A stretch of 64,000 bases of DNA from Ianthella basta (Eukaryota; Porifera; Demospongiae; Verongiida; Ianthellidae), in assembly GCA_964019415.1 (NCBI GenBank), contig OZ025880.1, forward strand, positions 3,650,813-3,714,812, in the 5' to 3' direction. The notes beneath the pieces are model-generated. The model saw only the letters and a program-made list of their open reading frames with translations, did no database searches and had not been told where the DNA came from. Position 1 is the stretch's first letter. Every line of letters begins with the position of its first letter. A program made the translations under genes and the position numbers. This document shows positions 1 through 14,000 of this stretch, piece by piece.

Positions 1-2430
1 CCTCTCAATTGAACAAATGCATTCATTATTTTGTGTTAATAAAGAGATACAATACGTAATTTAAAATGCTTAATGAAGGACTCTTCTGTGAGATACAGCT
101 CCAATTATCATGGAGGGACATTGTAAAATGGCCGTGCTTGATGCTCTCTGCTTGCTAGGCTCACAGTGTATCCAAAGAATGCAAAGTGTTCATAGAACTA
201 CGTATCATAATAGTAGAAGCTTACATAAATGCTCTCCTGCGAGATACGGCCCCAGATACAACAGAAGTCGAACCAGCCGCTGGCCAATAATGCCAAGACA
301 CTCTTTGCAATTCCATCTATGGTAGCCTTTCAGCCAGCATATTCCTCCTCCAGGCATAAAGGAACATGCACACCCTCTTTCAGAATTTCATGCCAATCAG
401 TAAAACAGTCAGCAAAACATTTTGACTGTTTGACTGGATGACTACTACTTTGCTTGGATTGAAGACTTGAAACTCTTGCAAACTAGATCCACAAATAGAA
501 GGTGCCATCTTTGAGGTCATCAACAATTCTGCATTCACAACTATTTCAACTATTGACCATTCACAGTAATGATTTAGAGAAATTGATGAGCATAAGCACA
601 GCAGTCTGCAGGCAGCTGTTACAGCTGAAAAAGATTTACGGATCGAAACGTCCTGACCCTGAAGTGACTGCTGTGCTTATGCTCATCAATGTCTCTAAAT
701 CATCACACTTCACACAGCAATGAACCCTTATCATATCTTTCACAGTAATACTTCCAACAGCGACACTTTGCAAGGCTTAACTGTAAAGTAGGAATGAATC
801 GACCTTGTTGAACTCTTCACACCAGGGTAATCAAAAGGCAACTGATATACGTAAAACAAAGCGGCGTAGAATACCAGAGCATCTGGTCGAAACATCGGCA
901 AGGTTTTCAACCCTGTTGTGAAGCTGGTATTGGAGAACCAACCCTTTCTGATGCCTGAGCCAGCTGAGAAGCCCTCGCTTCATTTATACCAAGACCAACT
1001 GTACTTGGCTCCTGCTTCATGAAGAAACTCTAGTCTGATTAAAATGACCATTCTCCTATATGGTCATTGTCTCCATGCTTGAGAAACTTGGGTTCCCAAC
1101 TGTGGATTTTCTATGTGCTTGTCCTTGGGCACCTTCGGTCTTGTGTGTAGCAAGTTCATATATGTACACCCCAATGCCGTAAAATTTAATCAATACATGA
1201 ACAAGTGAGAGTGAGTGTTTGCAAAGCTGTCGATAGACAATTGATGCTGATACTAACTTGCAGAAAAGCCCCAACCCCAAGTGCAAGTTTTAGATGATAT
1301 CAGAAACAGTAAGGGCAACTGCTACTTCCAGGTGCAGCAAAATTAATATTGTCCACTTTAGACAAAAGGTATAGAATTATTACAGGTTGTACGTGAACTA
1401 GTGCATGTTTCATTGGTGCAGTGTGTGCTGAGGGTTGAGTTGAAGTAAGATAATCCCATTCACTCAAATGAAAGCAGCCCCGTGCTCCAAAACGCTACTC
1501 TCTTGAGCACAACTACTGTGCTGTGTTGGTAGCGGCAACACTTGGCTACAACAAAACTAAGAGTGAAGTCAAGAGCTTGTTTCTTGTGTGCTGGTCAGTT
1601 GTCACATTTACTATCGCTAAGTGATAAGCTGCCGTGTGTTCTGGAAGGAAATTTGAACTTTCCCTTAATAGTACTGACAGAAGTGAAGACGCCAAGTCAT
1701 AACTGCAATGGAGTATACTACAATCACCATCACTTAGACTTAGCATCTCTTCCAAGAAGGTTCTCGCACCAGTGGCAGAACAAGAGCCAACTCTAGTTTG
1801 GGGCAGCAATTACAAATAGTCAGATGCACATAACGTTGTTTTGAAACAAGCTGTTTTGTGTGTGCGTTCCTCTTTAAATCACTCAGTTGACAAAGTGGAG
1901 AACTGCCGGCCACCTCTCAGTCCATTGCTGTAGTTGGTGCATCATTTAGTGGCAATTCGCATCGTCAAAATTGCAGCAGATGGCTTGTCTCACTGTCCAA
2001 ATGGCAAACCACTTGAAGCAATCATGAAAGGTCAGCTTGGCAATCCTCAGCAATGTAGCTTGCTCTCATTGCATAACCACACTACTATGACCAGACCTAG
2101 AGTGAATTCAGCGGTCTTCGGCGATACACAGTCAGTGACCAAAAATATCCCAAAACTCAGCAATTTGCTGAATACCAACCTGTATTCCAAAAGGTTTATT
2201 TGTTATGTAACTGACAGATGATCTGAGCAATCTTTCTGTGTGAAGTAGCAGACGCTTAGTAGTGCCAATAACTGCTAGCAATTTGCTTGTTTGTTTTTGC
2301 AAAATGTGACCAGAAATACCCTGCTCTACCTTAAGTATGTATGATACACATCTTACTCTCACTCACACTTGAGTTGTGACTTGACCCATTCCTGGATGAA
2401 GAACATACCAATCTCTGTCGAACTCTATCA
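1..2430. other. no confident gene
   Basis: I see no ORF with recognisable protein similarity on either strand here and no chain of phase-compatible exons. Short ORFs near 1542-1809 and 1934-2221 overlap each other on opposite strands and look like chance. The stretch may be the 3' flank or a long intron of a gene lying outside the window. Confidence 0.4.
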
Positions 2431-2805
2431 GTGATTTGCGCATTTGAACACTGTTCAGCTAGCTCCAACAAGGTCAGTCTCTTTGACGGCTTCAAAGCAA
2501 CTCTGTGCACGGGACATACAAGTGGTAACACCGTATCATGTATCCTATATTCTACGCAGCGCAAAACAGCTTACCTTTCAGATATTTCGATGGGTTCATG
2601 TATTCTAAACATTCGTAGAATCAGTATAACGATTCTTGCAAGCTTTGCCAAAGTCCAAGATGCCTACAGAGGGAGTACTAGTTGGGTAACTGCGTGGCTG
2701 TCACAAGAAGGCAAATACTGTATCTTACATTTGTACTTACCATCCCCTGCAACGTTGTTTCTTGAAATGGCCAGATTAGCTACTCTGATACATAATACTA
2801 TATGA
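2431..2805 (+). other. single-exon ORF with weak similarity to the Integrator subunit 9 beta-CASP region
   Basis: This 124-codon open frame reads like part of a metallo-beta-lactamase/beta-CASP protein of the INTS9 type. Near residue 15 it has KVSLFDGFKATL, then TGHTSGN, then ILYSTQRKTAYLSD, which line up with the family's K-x-x-LF...G...G...I...S...K-x-Y-x-S pattern. About 55 residues later come TILASF and YLPSPATLFLEM, at roughly the spacing of the family's VLVLTGL and PCYPSG-x-x-x-DLLE segments. A possible acceptor lies just before KVSLF. I found no neighbouring exon encoding the remainder of such a protein, so it could be an isolated fragment, a retrocopy piece or a chance resemblance. 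INTS9 is the inactive partner of the INTS11 endonuclease in the Integrator complex; I do not claim that function for this ORF. Confidence 0.22.
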
Positions 2806-4175
2806 AAACCACCTGATCTCGTGTGCTAGTCCCTAGGCACTCCACCTCGCAAAAGCCTGGTGCCGGTGCAGGTTTGCATCCATTAACCGTGACGTCACGC
2901 CAGAATGGCGGTGGAGACCGTGGGACTGCGTGGTGCAATCCAGGGTCCAATGAATCATAGATCTCCTCCATGGTCCGGTCGGTCCGTTCTGCTCCGAAAA
3001 TCATACACGGCCCAATCCTTTATACACACACCATCAAAGAAAATGGAAAAGCATTGTTCCCGAGTTATTATCGAGACGTTCAACCTCCAGGGTTTCGGTC
3101 AGTCACAAAATGGGCGACAGTAGCATGGCACTAGCCAAGTAGTTATGTGTGTTGTAGTATTAGAGAGTATGGTAGTGTCATCAGAGAGTACGATAGTACT
3201 CTTTTATGTAGGGATGGCACAGGGGTTTCGACTTCACAATACATTGGTATAAAAGCACCGAAAAGCACCAAACCAAGGCTTGGTAGGGTTAAATACAAAC
3301 TACTCTTACACTAAACTGACCCGGAAGGCAAGCTAACATGGTCTGTCAGCGAGAGAATGACACTCGAAAACATCCATTTTCGTCTACGCAATTATTCTTC
3401 ATAATTATTCTCCTTCGCCAGCTGTAACTGACGAACAGAATTAGCTATCGAACTAATTCCAAGACGAACCTACTGCACAGTAACCGAACAGTCTACGTGT
3501 GTAGGTTAGAAAACCGCCGTGAGCAAGTGTCACTCATTACGGTTACCTGGTCTGTCCAGAGACGTTATTAGCGCAAGACGCCATTTTACAATGACGTTAA
3601 CAACCGGGAGTTTCCCACCCACTGTTCATTTACTGTCTGATCAATAGCCTCGCAAGACCGTTAGATGTCCGTTCGGAGGCTCATAAGCGACTAGTTTCGG
3701 TCGATGTTAGTTGCGCATCGTTTCAAAGGACACCCGTGGTCATGCATATCCCGCCATTTTAAATTTATACTCGGTTAGCTTCCGGTCGCCATTTCCCAGC
3801 TTCTAACTCTAAGTTTCCTAGCAGAAGCTATCTTTACCTTGAATGTCCATTCAGCATGCTACTCTCTCAGAATCTCCACTCCTTTCCATAGGACCATAGT
3901 ATCTTCCAAGCAACACCAATTCAGCCCTATGCAGCTGCGGTCCACACTGATTCTGCTTTCTTTGAACCTAGCATCTGCCAGAGAGATGATGTGTACGAGG
4001 ACTGGAGGTGATAAAATGCAACCTGCGTCAAACCGTTGGTCACGAAATACTTGCTATGTTTCCATCAAACTATCTATCATTCAGTATAGTTTTCTTATCG
4101 GGAAGAAGTCACCATAATACGGTAATATAGTTACTGTATTTAGGCAACCATCACTGAGGAGAAAAACGGCTGTAC
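2806..4175. other. no gene seen
   Basis: I see no supported exon on either strand. The part around 3550-3800 is richer in CpG than its surroundings, as a promoter might be, but no gene start could be tied to it. A poly-C run lies further right at about 4424-4437. Confidence 0.4.
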
Positions 4176-4294
4176 TGCTGTGGTGTTGTTGGTCAGGGCT
4201 CAAGTGAGTCGACTTCGGTAAATTTCATCGCGTACTATTGATTGTTTAGACGCGGCAGCATGAACCATGGCTGCTCTCTCCTGTGCCAATTTAT
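4176..4294 (+). repeat. copy A of a 115-120 bp duplicated exon-intron segment
   Basis: This stretch is similar to 5363-5477, which covers the end of the second exon of the downstream receptor kinase and the start of its intron. Shared landmarks are a run reading GAGTCGA followed by TTCGGTAA (the splice donor) and, further on, GGCTGCTCTC followed by CTGTGCCAATT. An in-frame stop lies just upstream in the exon-like frame, so this copy is probably not coding. It looks like a decayed partial duplication of the receptor's 5' end. Confidence 0.6.
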
Positions 4295-4451
4295 AATTAT
4301 AGCTAGCCACAACCCAGATCTATACACATAGGAGGTGCTATAGTATAATTCCACCTACAGGTTACTCAACACTGTTTCTGTCTGAATCTGGTCTCTATGC
4401 CATCTCTCAATCCAATATTCTCCCCCCCCCCCCCCCAAATAATATTTCCAC

Positions 4452-4956
4452 TAGTCAGGCGTCGCATGACCCCTCCTCACGGAAGGGTCAGGTGACTTGT
4501 CCACGCGGAATGCAATTATTATGCGCTGTGGAATGTAATTATTGCGCAACATTATGCCTCGCTTGTGGCCGCAAGTACGCGCGACACTTACTTGATCTTT
4601 CAAAATAGCCGTCAAAGGAGCGACAGCAAAGACTATCAATGTCCCTTCGACCGGTAACACCAGGCCGAACACTATCGGCGGTAACGTGTGCGCAGGCTCT
4701 TGCCGAAGCCGGTCGGCAAAACAGCGAAAGCATCCCTTCCAGAAACGATGCCAGACACGACCTGAAGTTGCTCTGGCTTCATGGTAGAATAACCAAGGCG
4801 CTGGATGGCATCCATCGCAGCGTATAACACTCTCTGGTCCATGTTCTGGTCTGCTGCCATTTGCGGACACGCGAGCGATAAAAATTCACACTTTCCTGCA
4901 ATCTGATTAGACTTAACCTGACCCTTCCGCGAGGAGGGGTCACGCGCGCCTGGCTA
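4452..4956. mobile_element. 505-bp TIR element carrying a RecQ helicase fragment
   Basis: The two ends are inverted copies of one another. The left end reads TAGTCAGGCG then TCGCATGACCCC, and the right end in reverse complement reads TAGCCAGGCG then CGCGTGACCCC. The similarity continues through TCCTC, CGGAAGGGTCAGG. Just inside each terminus is a near-palindrome built on TGACCC...GGGTCA. The flanks are TATTTCCAC at 4443-4451 and TATTTCCCC at 4957-4965, a likely 9-bp target-site duplication with one mismatch. Almost the whole interior is a RecQ-like coding fragment. A 9-bp duplication with gene capture is what Mutator-like Pack elements show, but I see no transposase, so the superfamily is inference. 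Confidence 0.72.
4585..4860 (-). pseudogene. RecQ-type helicase N-terminal fragment, frame-broken
   Basis: Starting at 4860, the minus strand encodes a RecQ-like segment: an Arg/Leu-Gly-Tyr-x-x-x-Lys-Pro-Glu-Gln motif 0 region (RLGYSTMKPEQLQVV), then Walker A as VLPTGFGKSL. Just after the Walker A serine-leucine the frame breaks. The next family block (LPPIVFGLV, then VFAVAPLTAILKDQ) continues in a different frame. RecQ proteins unwind DNA 3'-5' in repair and replication restart, but this piece covers only motifs 0, I and Ia and has no DEAH box or second RecA domain. It sits entirely inside the TIR element and cannot encode a working helicase. It could be a captured host fragment or the remnant of a helicase belonging to a larger autonomous element. 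Confidence 0.68.
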
Positions 4957-5055
4957 TATTTCCCCGTGGTTGTGAATTCGAATTTAAGCCCGCACTTCTA
5001 TATAGCTCAAGGGATGACGTCGACATCCGTCTGTGGTTGTGAGCCTCAATCTACA

Positions 5056-8000
5056 ATGTCTGTCAGATTTGGGTATGGACGCAGTCTCTTCTTTCTCCTG
5101 TTAGTCTGTGTAACAGGTTCCTATTCCTTGACTTGCCCATCATCATATGCAAGTGATATGCGTGCTCTTTGCCATGGCCGATGTGCAGATCTTAACCGGG
5201 CTACCGTAAGCGTGGACGGGATTGGAGCGTCTTTGCCTTTAACTGTATATACTCTATTCGCTGATCATCCTGTTAGAGATGGTTATAGTATATTATGATT
5301 GGTATGTTGATGTTGCCTGTTTCTATTTCTGTTTAGCCGTACAACTACTCTGTATGTGTGGACAGGTGCTGCGGTGACACTGGGTCAAATGAGTCGAGTT
5401 CGGTAAGTTTTGTAGCGTGCTAGTAATTGTTTTCTAGCAGCACACACTGTGGCTGCTCTCTTCTGTGCCAATTATATGTCAACTTGGTCACTAGATGCTT
5501 CACATCCAGCAACTTTTTTACCTTTGGTTAGCCTAGCAGTGAGATTGTCTACTTTTGATACAGCCAATTTCAGAATGGTTGACCAAAATGGCAAATGGCA
5601 GAATGATCAAATGGCGTGACGTCACTATTAGTTTTCCTGCTTGCCATTACATCACACCTACTGTCCAGTGCTGCCATTTGCTATGACGTCGCGCCATGTT
5701 CCTTTTGGGTTAGTCCCTGTATTGATTTGCTTTGTCTTACCATCTCTTAGTTTCCTACGGATTGCCCCCTTTCAACATTGAATTGCTCTGTGCCAGATGG
5801 TCAGACAGTTGCACCTGTTGTTGCATGGAGGAATGGGAGTATTATACTACAAAACAGCAACTCTGCAATACCCACTGGCACCGATGTGTGCAGCACACTT
5901 ACATCAGGCAATCTTACTAACACGTCTACATCTATTCTTTTAGTGCAAGTACAAGATGTGGTGAACAATGTCTCAACAAACTGGATTCTGGTTAGTGGTG
6001 TCCATGGCTGTCATGACTCAGTGCATTGATGTACAGTGCTAGTGTGGTGTTGCTATACAGTCAGATTGCTATGCTACTATAGGGTGTGTGGTAATTGAGT
6101 GGACTGTGTGAATATGTTGACCCAGGGGTGGTGCAGTAAGTCCAGCAGAACTGGCAGCTGTGCATGCTGTACCAACATCGTAGACTGGCATATTTTCATA
6201 ATGCTTAAACTGACATAAAGACTATGGTCATGCCATCGATCAAGAATATTCTCCTCAGAATGAAAGTGAAGCTATTTAGTGCCATGAATAATGCTATGAT
6301 GATGCTTCCAGTATCAGTTGGAGCAGGAATGGTCAAATCGTGGTAAAGAAGAAAAGGGGCTGTCTATTCACACTGCTACAGACATGCTCAGGATGCAATC
6401 AGTCATTCCAAATTATGCTGTAATTAAGCTGGCACCTTACATAACCAAGGTGTTAACATTTTCTGAAGGGAACCTTCTGCATCTGATTAAATCGAGATGT
6501 GAATCCCTAAAGAAGGGTGTCACACTGTCACTGATACATAGGTATTCTGCCCCACTACGCACTAGTTATGTGGAGTTCTGTCAGCAACAATTCTGGGTAG
6601 AATGCTTTGAAACTACATTAGGGCCTGAAATAAAGCAAGGATACTTGTGATCAGAGCAAACATGTCACAGTCATCATTGTCATCTTTCACTAATGGCAAT
6701 ACCTCCTCTGCAGGTTTTAGCCTAATACAATGAAGCCTGTTTAAGGTGATCACTGTGTAAGGCAGCCACCTCTCTAAAAAAGCCAGCCTCACTGTTTCTG
6801 AATACCACTGGCGTAGCACTACACAAAAGATTGCAGCCTACCCTCTGTTACCTCTCTATAAAGGCCAGTTATAACGGGACTACAGGTGGCTGTCTTAGAC
6901 ATGTTTCCTTAAAGATGTAGCAGTATGTATCTAAAATATTAATGTTCTGTACCTGTAGTCAGTATATACTAATCGGAATCTAAACACATCTTCATTCCTC
7001 ACTTATCTGTCACTTTCTTCGATTCACCCAAGATTCTCTGCAAGTCCTCCTTCTCAGTCAACATTACTATATTATCCACGAAATAAGACAGGGTTCTCCT
7101 TAGGTAAAAGAAGGTGAGTGTTATGGTTGTGCTGTCGATGATGGTGCTGCTTAGCAAGGCCGAAACATCTGCCTTTGCTTGTGAGTGGAGTTCCAATAGT
7201 ATGAGCATGCTGAAGTTTGTCTAAATGGCACAAATGTCAAATGCCAGAATCAACAATGGAAGGACACATGGAATATAATAAAACAACAAAGAAGTAAAGA
7301 AAATGTAGTGTGGTTCAGCACCTTGCTAAACTGGCCTAGGAAGAACCCTGGTAACAACTGCCCATTGGTAATTGACATACAAAGTCAAGTGTAGAACATG
7401 AAAAGCATGGCCAGATATTGTATTTGCTGGTATTCATGAAATGTGTGTTATCATTGATCACACAACAAACAGTGTAACTAAGTAAGCTAGTGATTTACTC
7501 AGGTGGTGTGGAGGAGTAACAGTATATCAACAAGCAGTGTTAGTGCATGTGCAGTGCATGCTCTGCTGTACTTCCTTTGTGTTACTCTGTATACTGTGCT
7601 ATCTAACCATCATGTTGCTGAGAGATTGTTCAGGATTGCTACTTGACTCAGCAGTTTCCTTCCATGCCATGGATGTACCAATGAAGTAGTTAGCCGACAT
7701 GATGTGTACTAACTTCTTCATTGGTACCTCCTACTGCATACAGAAATTGCTGCTTCAGCCTGTACAATAGAGATTGTTTTCCACAGCTTCTGTCTTGGTG
7801 CCATCTCAGGAAGGCTCAAGTTATTTTGTTATGGATATTCATCGCCTTGCTAACCACAATCTGATTGATCTTTTGGTAATTCTATGAATAACAGTTCATA
7901 CGTACTGTAAACCAAGTCCAAATTCAGCCAAACCACCACCTGCTCCCTTATTTATTTCTTGTTGTATGTTACCTCCAATCTTCAATGTACTTGCAGTGTT

Positions 8001-11000
8001 TCTGTACATTCTTAATCAAATAGTTTGCGGGTGTCGAGAATGAGTTGAATGAAGTTTCTGCAGGATGCTATTCTGTATCAGTAGCAACTGTTACAAGGTG
8101 TGGAAGGTCAGAGTTCTCTCAGTCATATACCCTCCCTCCACCAGGTGAGTGAAACATTCGCATCTCTGTGTGCATTATGTGTAAGAATATCTTGAACTGT
8201 TTACTTCCTTATGCATATCTTTTTTATCAATAGTGTACATTAATGAAGTAGAAGTGTTATTCAGTGAGCTTGATGCACTGCCAGTTATCAGTGTATCTTG
8301 GCATATCATTGGAGGTTAGTGCACATTTTGAATGTCTTGAATGTATAGTTTGTCCTATTTGCTCCATGAACAGGAGAGACCATGTGAATGCATACACTTT
8401 GTCAATGATTATCTTCCTATATGACATACTGTAAACAGTATGTATCAATGGCAATGGTGGCAGTAGTAATCTCATCACAGAATGTAAACTGATTAGTATC
8501 CCTCAGGAAAACATGAAGAAACCCTATGTATTGACAAGTGTTATTCAAAGTGACTGGCAAGCTCACAAACCCACTCAGTAAAAAGTGTAGTGAATTGCAT
8601 ACCAGACCAGTGAATACCATTCAAAAATTTTGCAAGGTCATGCTTTATGTACATATTACAGAATAATGTGCTTGCAGAGTTGACAGATATTGCATTCAAA
8701 ATGATGGTTGTGCAATATGATGTGTCTCTAGAAGGTGTTTGCCAAATATCAGATTTGCCAGCCATAAGAATGAGTCCTTACCATTATATACAGAAAGGTC
8801 CACCATAAAATGATTCTATGATTCAGAACATTTTGACCAGAGATGAAGGCCTATGTGGCCGATACATCCTGAATCATTGCAGTTTTGCTACATGAATCCA
8901 GCTTGAAAGCTATGCCACCATCACATGAAGGTGGTAGATTATCAAATGTCGATGGAAGTACTTGTTTGCTTTCAGAAACTACTGCTCCCGCTATATGTGA
9001 TTATGTGGTAGAAGCCCATTAATGTCAATGTGGAAGAGTCTCCTTTGGGAAATTTTATTTGCGAACTTTTCTGACACCACATTTGACAGTGATTCAGTCA
9101 TTAACATTTTGCAATAATATGTAGTACTTGATGTAACTAATCTTGGGAATGCATGTTGTAAGACTTACTTACTCTCACCCCTAGAAGCGGCCTCATCTGC
9201 AGGACTACTCACCTGCAAGTCTAAGTGGCTGAATCCATGAATGTATGTTATTTTCCTGTAGGTGAAGATGTATGTGATCCTGTGATGAACACTACAATGT
9301 ATGCAACAGCAGATAATGTTTTCAATGACGAACTCCCATATGCTTGTCCTACAGCAAGCAAGCTGACTCATGGGGTGAGTGTGGATTGTAACACCATGCT
9401 TGGTGTCATAAATTCATACTTGTACTATTCCGTGTGTCATTAAGAGCTGGACTGCTTAAGTTACACCATCAGTTTGATTATGTCTGCTAGCATCACGACA
9501 ACAGTATCAACTAAACTAGATATTGTCTGTTTTTGATTGAACCTATTATTGGACTTGTGGATTCAGTAACCACATATTTACAATTCATATGTTTTCTGTA
9601 TGCCCCTGTATTTGCCTACTAGTTACCTTCTTTTTGTTAACACATAGAATTCTGATAGTGTCCAGTTTTTCAGTGGAGACTTCCAGAATGGATCCGTTTG
9701 GCTCTGTACTTACGATGTACATGTAAGTTGCTTTTCTGTGTTACCTTGGTTTGCTTGTGACATTAATACAATCTGAAGCATTAGGCAGAAGAAAGTCTCA
9801 CAAACATGCAATTGGTTAGCTTGCCACTATTACAAATCATTTTTGTTTCATTTATGACTTTATAATGGTCACATCAACAGACAAGAAAAATGAGTGGCTC
9901 AGTACACTGCACTCATTAAGTGTACAGATTTCATGGTAATCCATTTCTGAATTCACACTTCTCCACATTGAGATTGAAGCCACATAGCGCAGTTGTCATG
10001 GCAACAGGGTACACAACTGTGCAATGATATACTACGTAAAAAAGCCCAGCCGGTATATAACAGGATTTAAGAAGCATGTCAATCCAGTTGCCATGGTAGC
10101 ATGTATCTAAATGATGATTCTAAATCTCAGAAACATTTCATTGCTTTGCGCATGATTCTAAATCCCATAGATGTACATGGCGGGCAGAGTGCATGTGACG
10201 ACAAATCCCATACATGTATATGTGTGGCGAGCAAAGTGCGCATGCTGATAAATCTCATGCACACATGTTGTAGGCAGAGTGCCTGTGAAGTTTATATGAC
10301 GTTGTCACAGCCATTTTGTATCTGCTGTAATACGTGCTTGTTGCTGTGAACTATTCTTTCATTTCTCATCGTATGGCCTCCCTACTAAGTAGGAATAAGG
10401 GCAGATGGCAAAGGAATGTAGCGAGAAGGTTCATGGGTTCCAGAGAGTTCTTCTATTGGGCTCCCGCATATCACTAGCTCACCCTTGGGTGCTGCACGCC
10501 CTCGGGTCTTGTACGTAGAAATTTGTATACACCTGCAGCGCCATGAGATAACTAATACATATGCATGAAGTGCCATGGTTTATGATATACAGTATACAGT
10601 GCATCAGATTTTATTTGACAGATTGGATTTTAGCAGAGGCTGTGTAAATTCATTTAGACTATGATGCAACAATTACTGTAATCTGATTGGTTCAATGGAG
10701 GTGTTCTGAATTGCTTATACCACCTCTGATTCAACTTATACCACTGCTAATTCAACTTATACCACCTCTGGTAGCTTCTAGCAATTTTTGGCAAACTTTT
10801 GACAACGTAGCTGCGACAAGCTTGGAGAGAAATTAACTTTAGCACTGTTCTGAGGTACTTCGTAGCAGCTGGGCTACACAGGGTTGTTGCCGTGCAGTTT
10901 ACACCGCCTTTTGACTACTCACCTATCCTTTTGTTGTCATTTCTCAGTACAACTGGCTAGCGCGGTCCTTCCCCGTGCTGACACTAGTTGCTATCATAGT

Positions 11001-14000
11001 CTGAACCCCCTATGCCGAGCTCCTTCAGTGTCTACAGGATATAGAACGCCTTGGAAACCGATATAGAGGCCCTTGTGCTTCGTGCGTGGGCCTCTATAGT
11101 AATCAATTCCCACAGTGTTCTGAATCCTGTAGACACCTCGTATCTCGGTCTAACCTATATGTACGTAGCTTGATTTGCAAGAGCTGTTTAATGTGTGTTT
11201 TAAGTATACCAATTACTACAGCAACCTAAGGAGATGGCATGATGTTGAAGAAGCATTGAACTCGCTAACTGAATACCTATTTCTTTTTCACCAAAATGAT
11301 GTCACTAAGTCAATAGTTGATATCAGTCTGGTTACCAATTACAACCATCCGGCTGGTACAACCGACCCTAAAGTACTGTATAAGTTGTCGTAATAGGCAG
11401 ACACTAAGAGACAGACCCATGTAATGGTAGGCCTAGTCTTGACCATTTGTGCATGCCTATTGTGGCTATTGTGCCTATTCATACCAATTACGTATGCTTT
11501 CTGTCTTTTTTCGGTTTTAAGGAAGTTTTGAGAACTCTAGATTAAGCATGAAGAACAAATATTGGTGGGGCTATGACATGGATATCATATTAAACCCAAT
11601 ATCCACTGGCTCCATTACATTGCTTGCTGTCAATATTATTTAATAACTCATTTCTGTATAACTGTAGCTAGCTCTACTTCATTATCCACACTATTGAGGT
11701 TCTGGTACTGTTCTTGCTGTAACCTTTCAGATATCCCTTTCGTATCGGAGCAATTGCACTGAAGCTGAGAGCAGTGCTGTGAGCCTGTCAAAAGGGAACC
11801 TAATCTTTAGTGAGTTTTGACAGTAGTTGATTTGCCTGCATGACTTGTAGTGAAATAACACATCATGCCTTTTGTGCATAGTTTGTATGTGGAAAGACTT
11901 TGTGTGTCCAGTGTATGGTCCCCATCAGCAGGTCACTGCTATAGTTCTTCATTGTGCAATAGAACAGTTGATGGACATGATGTCGAGTGATACAAGTCAG
12001 TGCTGTGTGGATGTCTGTATAGATGATTGGGGGAACCTCATCCTGTCCCACTTCACTGAATTGGTCATGCATTAGGCTGACTGCTAAATCTCACTTTCCT
12101 ACACATAACCCAGCCATCCTGCTGCTGCAGTAGAACAATTGATAAGGATTGCAAACTCTATGGACTGAAGCAGGACACCCCTCAAACTATTTTCTCTATC
12201 GAGAATTTGCTCTCATAGTTGACTTGCCATCATACGTACGTAGCTAGTTACCATCTTTGCATAGAGGAGTTAGGCAGGAGAGTCAATCTGCAAAGGACCA
12301 GCTGAATATGTGAAGATGACCAAGCAACAGAACTCTAGTCTCGCTCCCCCCCCTGGGGGGGGGGGGAGGGGAGTGAGACCATTTTGAACAGCAGTGAGAC
12401 AGACACAGATAGACAGATGTGTGCATGTGTGTGTGTGTGTGCGAGCAGTGCATGCATACATGTAGCATCCTAATCTGCTTATGATTGAAATCACAAGTGG
12501 TTGCACCAGTGGTGGATATGTAATCAGTCAGTCATCCAGCCAAATTCAGATGTAAGTCCAGTAAGGGTGAAACAGCTGACTGTGGCTGTACCAACTATGT
12601 TTGGATGACTGGAGATGCGATCACTGGTTGCCATATTGATAGGGCTGCACAACCACACCCCAGCCTCTTTGGCATTGATGTATGTCAGTGCAGAAGGCTA
12701 GTTAGGTAATAACTGCAGCATTGATATAATATTGATGGTGATGCTGATGACAAAGTCTCCTATTGTAATCATGAACTGCAGCTCAGCCACCACTAATATC
12801 CACTGTTATTGCTTGTTTTTATTATTTCCAGTGCCAGAAGAGAACAGTACATGGTTGGACACATATAGATTTGAATGGAATGAAACATCTTTGACATATA
12901 CCTTGTTGATCGACTGGACTGTCCCATGTGTCAATGGATTTTGCAACATTGTAGAAAGGTTTCATATTTTTGTAGTTTATCCCAGAGTTCCATTCTCCTC
13001 TCACTGTGTCCGTGCAGCGACATTTGAGGTAATTGCACTATTGTTAACTCTTAGAACAGTTGCTTATTAGTTGTTCACTCTATATGCATTTTTGCAGAAT
13101 GACAACAAACGCTACGAAAGATCTTTTCCAGGATATTGTCCTCTTGCTGACAAGTCTTTCTTTTATCCGCCTGGAGCTGAGCGGAACAATTATTTGATTA
13201 GTGTAAGAAAACTAATTTTCCACTTGTACATCATTGTCTAAATAAGGATAGCTATGAAAACACGGAATTCTTTAGATTCTCTAGGTATTGTGTTTTGAAA
13301 CAGCATAATTAAGTTTATACTTAGGTGTACTTTATAGTGAAGCAGCCAGTCATCCACTGCAACTAATACATACATACTAGATACATACATACTAGAGTAC
13401 ATACTAGAGTATGCTGTACTGATAAGCCCCTCCAATAAAGATGAATTAACAGTCTATATGTAGCTCTCCCATCGTGTTGGATGACTGAGCAAACTTAAGG
13501 TGACCACTGGTTCTGTCAATAGGGTTGCTGTCCTCTATCCTTACTGCAACACTAATGGTACTGGATCTGGCTGGTAGGCATTGAGTAGCTATGTATTTAT
13601 CATCACAATAGTTATAGCAAGCAGCTGTGAAGAACTCTGTAAATCTGAGGTGTTGGCCGAATGATAATGGTGTGCATCTTAGGTTTATGGGTGTAACATG
13701 CTCAGTACATATGAATGTTGCTTACAGGAAACAGGAACATATTATTTTGTGTCCACTGGCTCTTAGCCCTTGTCAGTGCACTTTTTTAAATCGCTTCATG
13801 CTTATTACTGTGTGGAGATGATATTGTTTATTACTTACTCTTAGTACGGATTTGAATTGTGGATAAGGTGTACATGCCTCAAATTTACAGTGTGCAGTTC
13901 AGATGTCTCTTATGCATTACTAACTTTCAAATGCTCCTATGGTGTTTTCTGTGCAGCTGGAGCCAATTTTTGATCAGACCCGTCTACCCTTTAGCACCAG

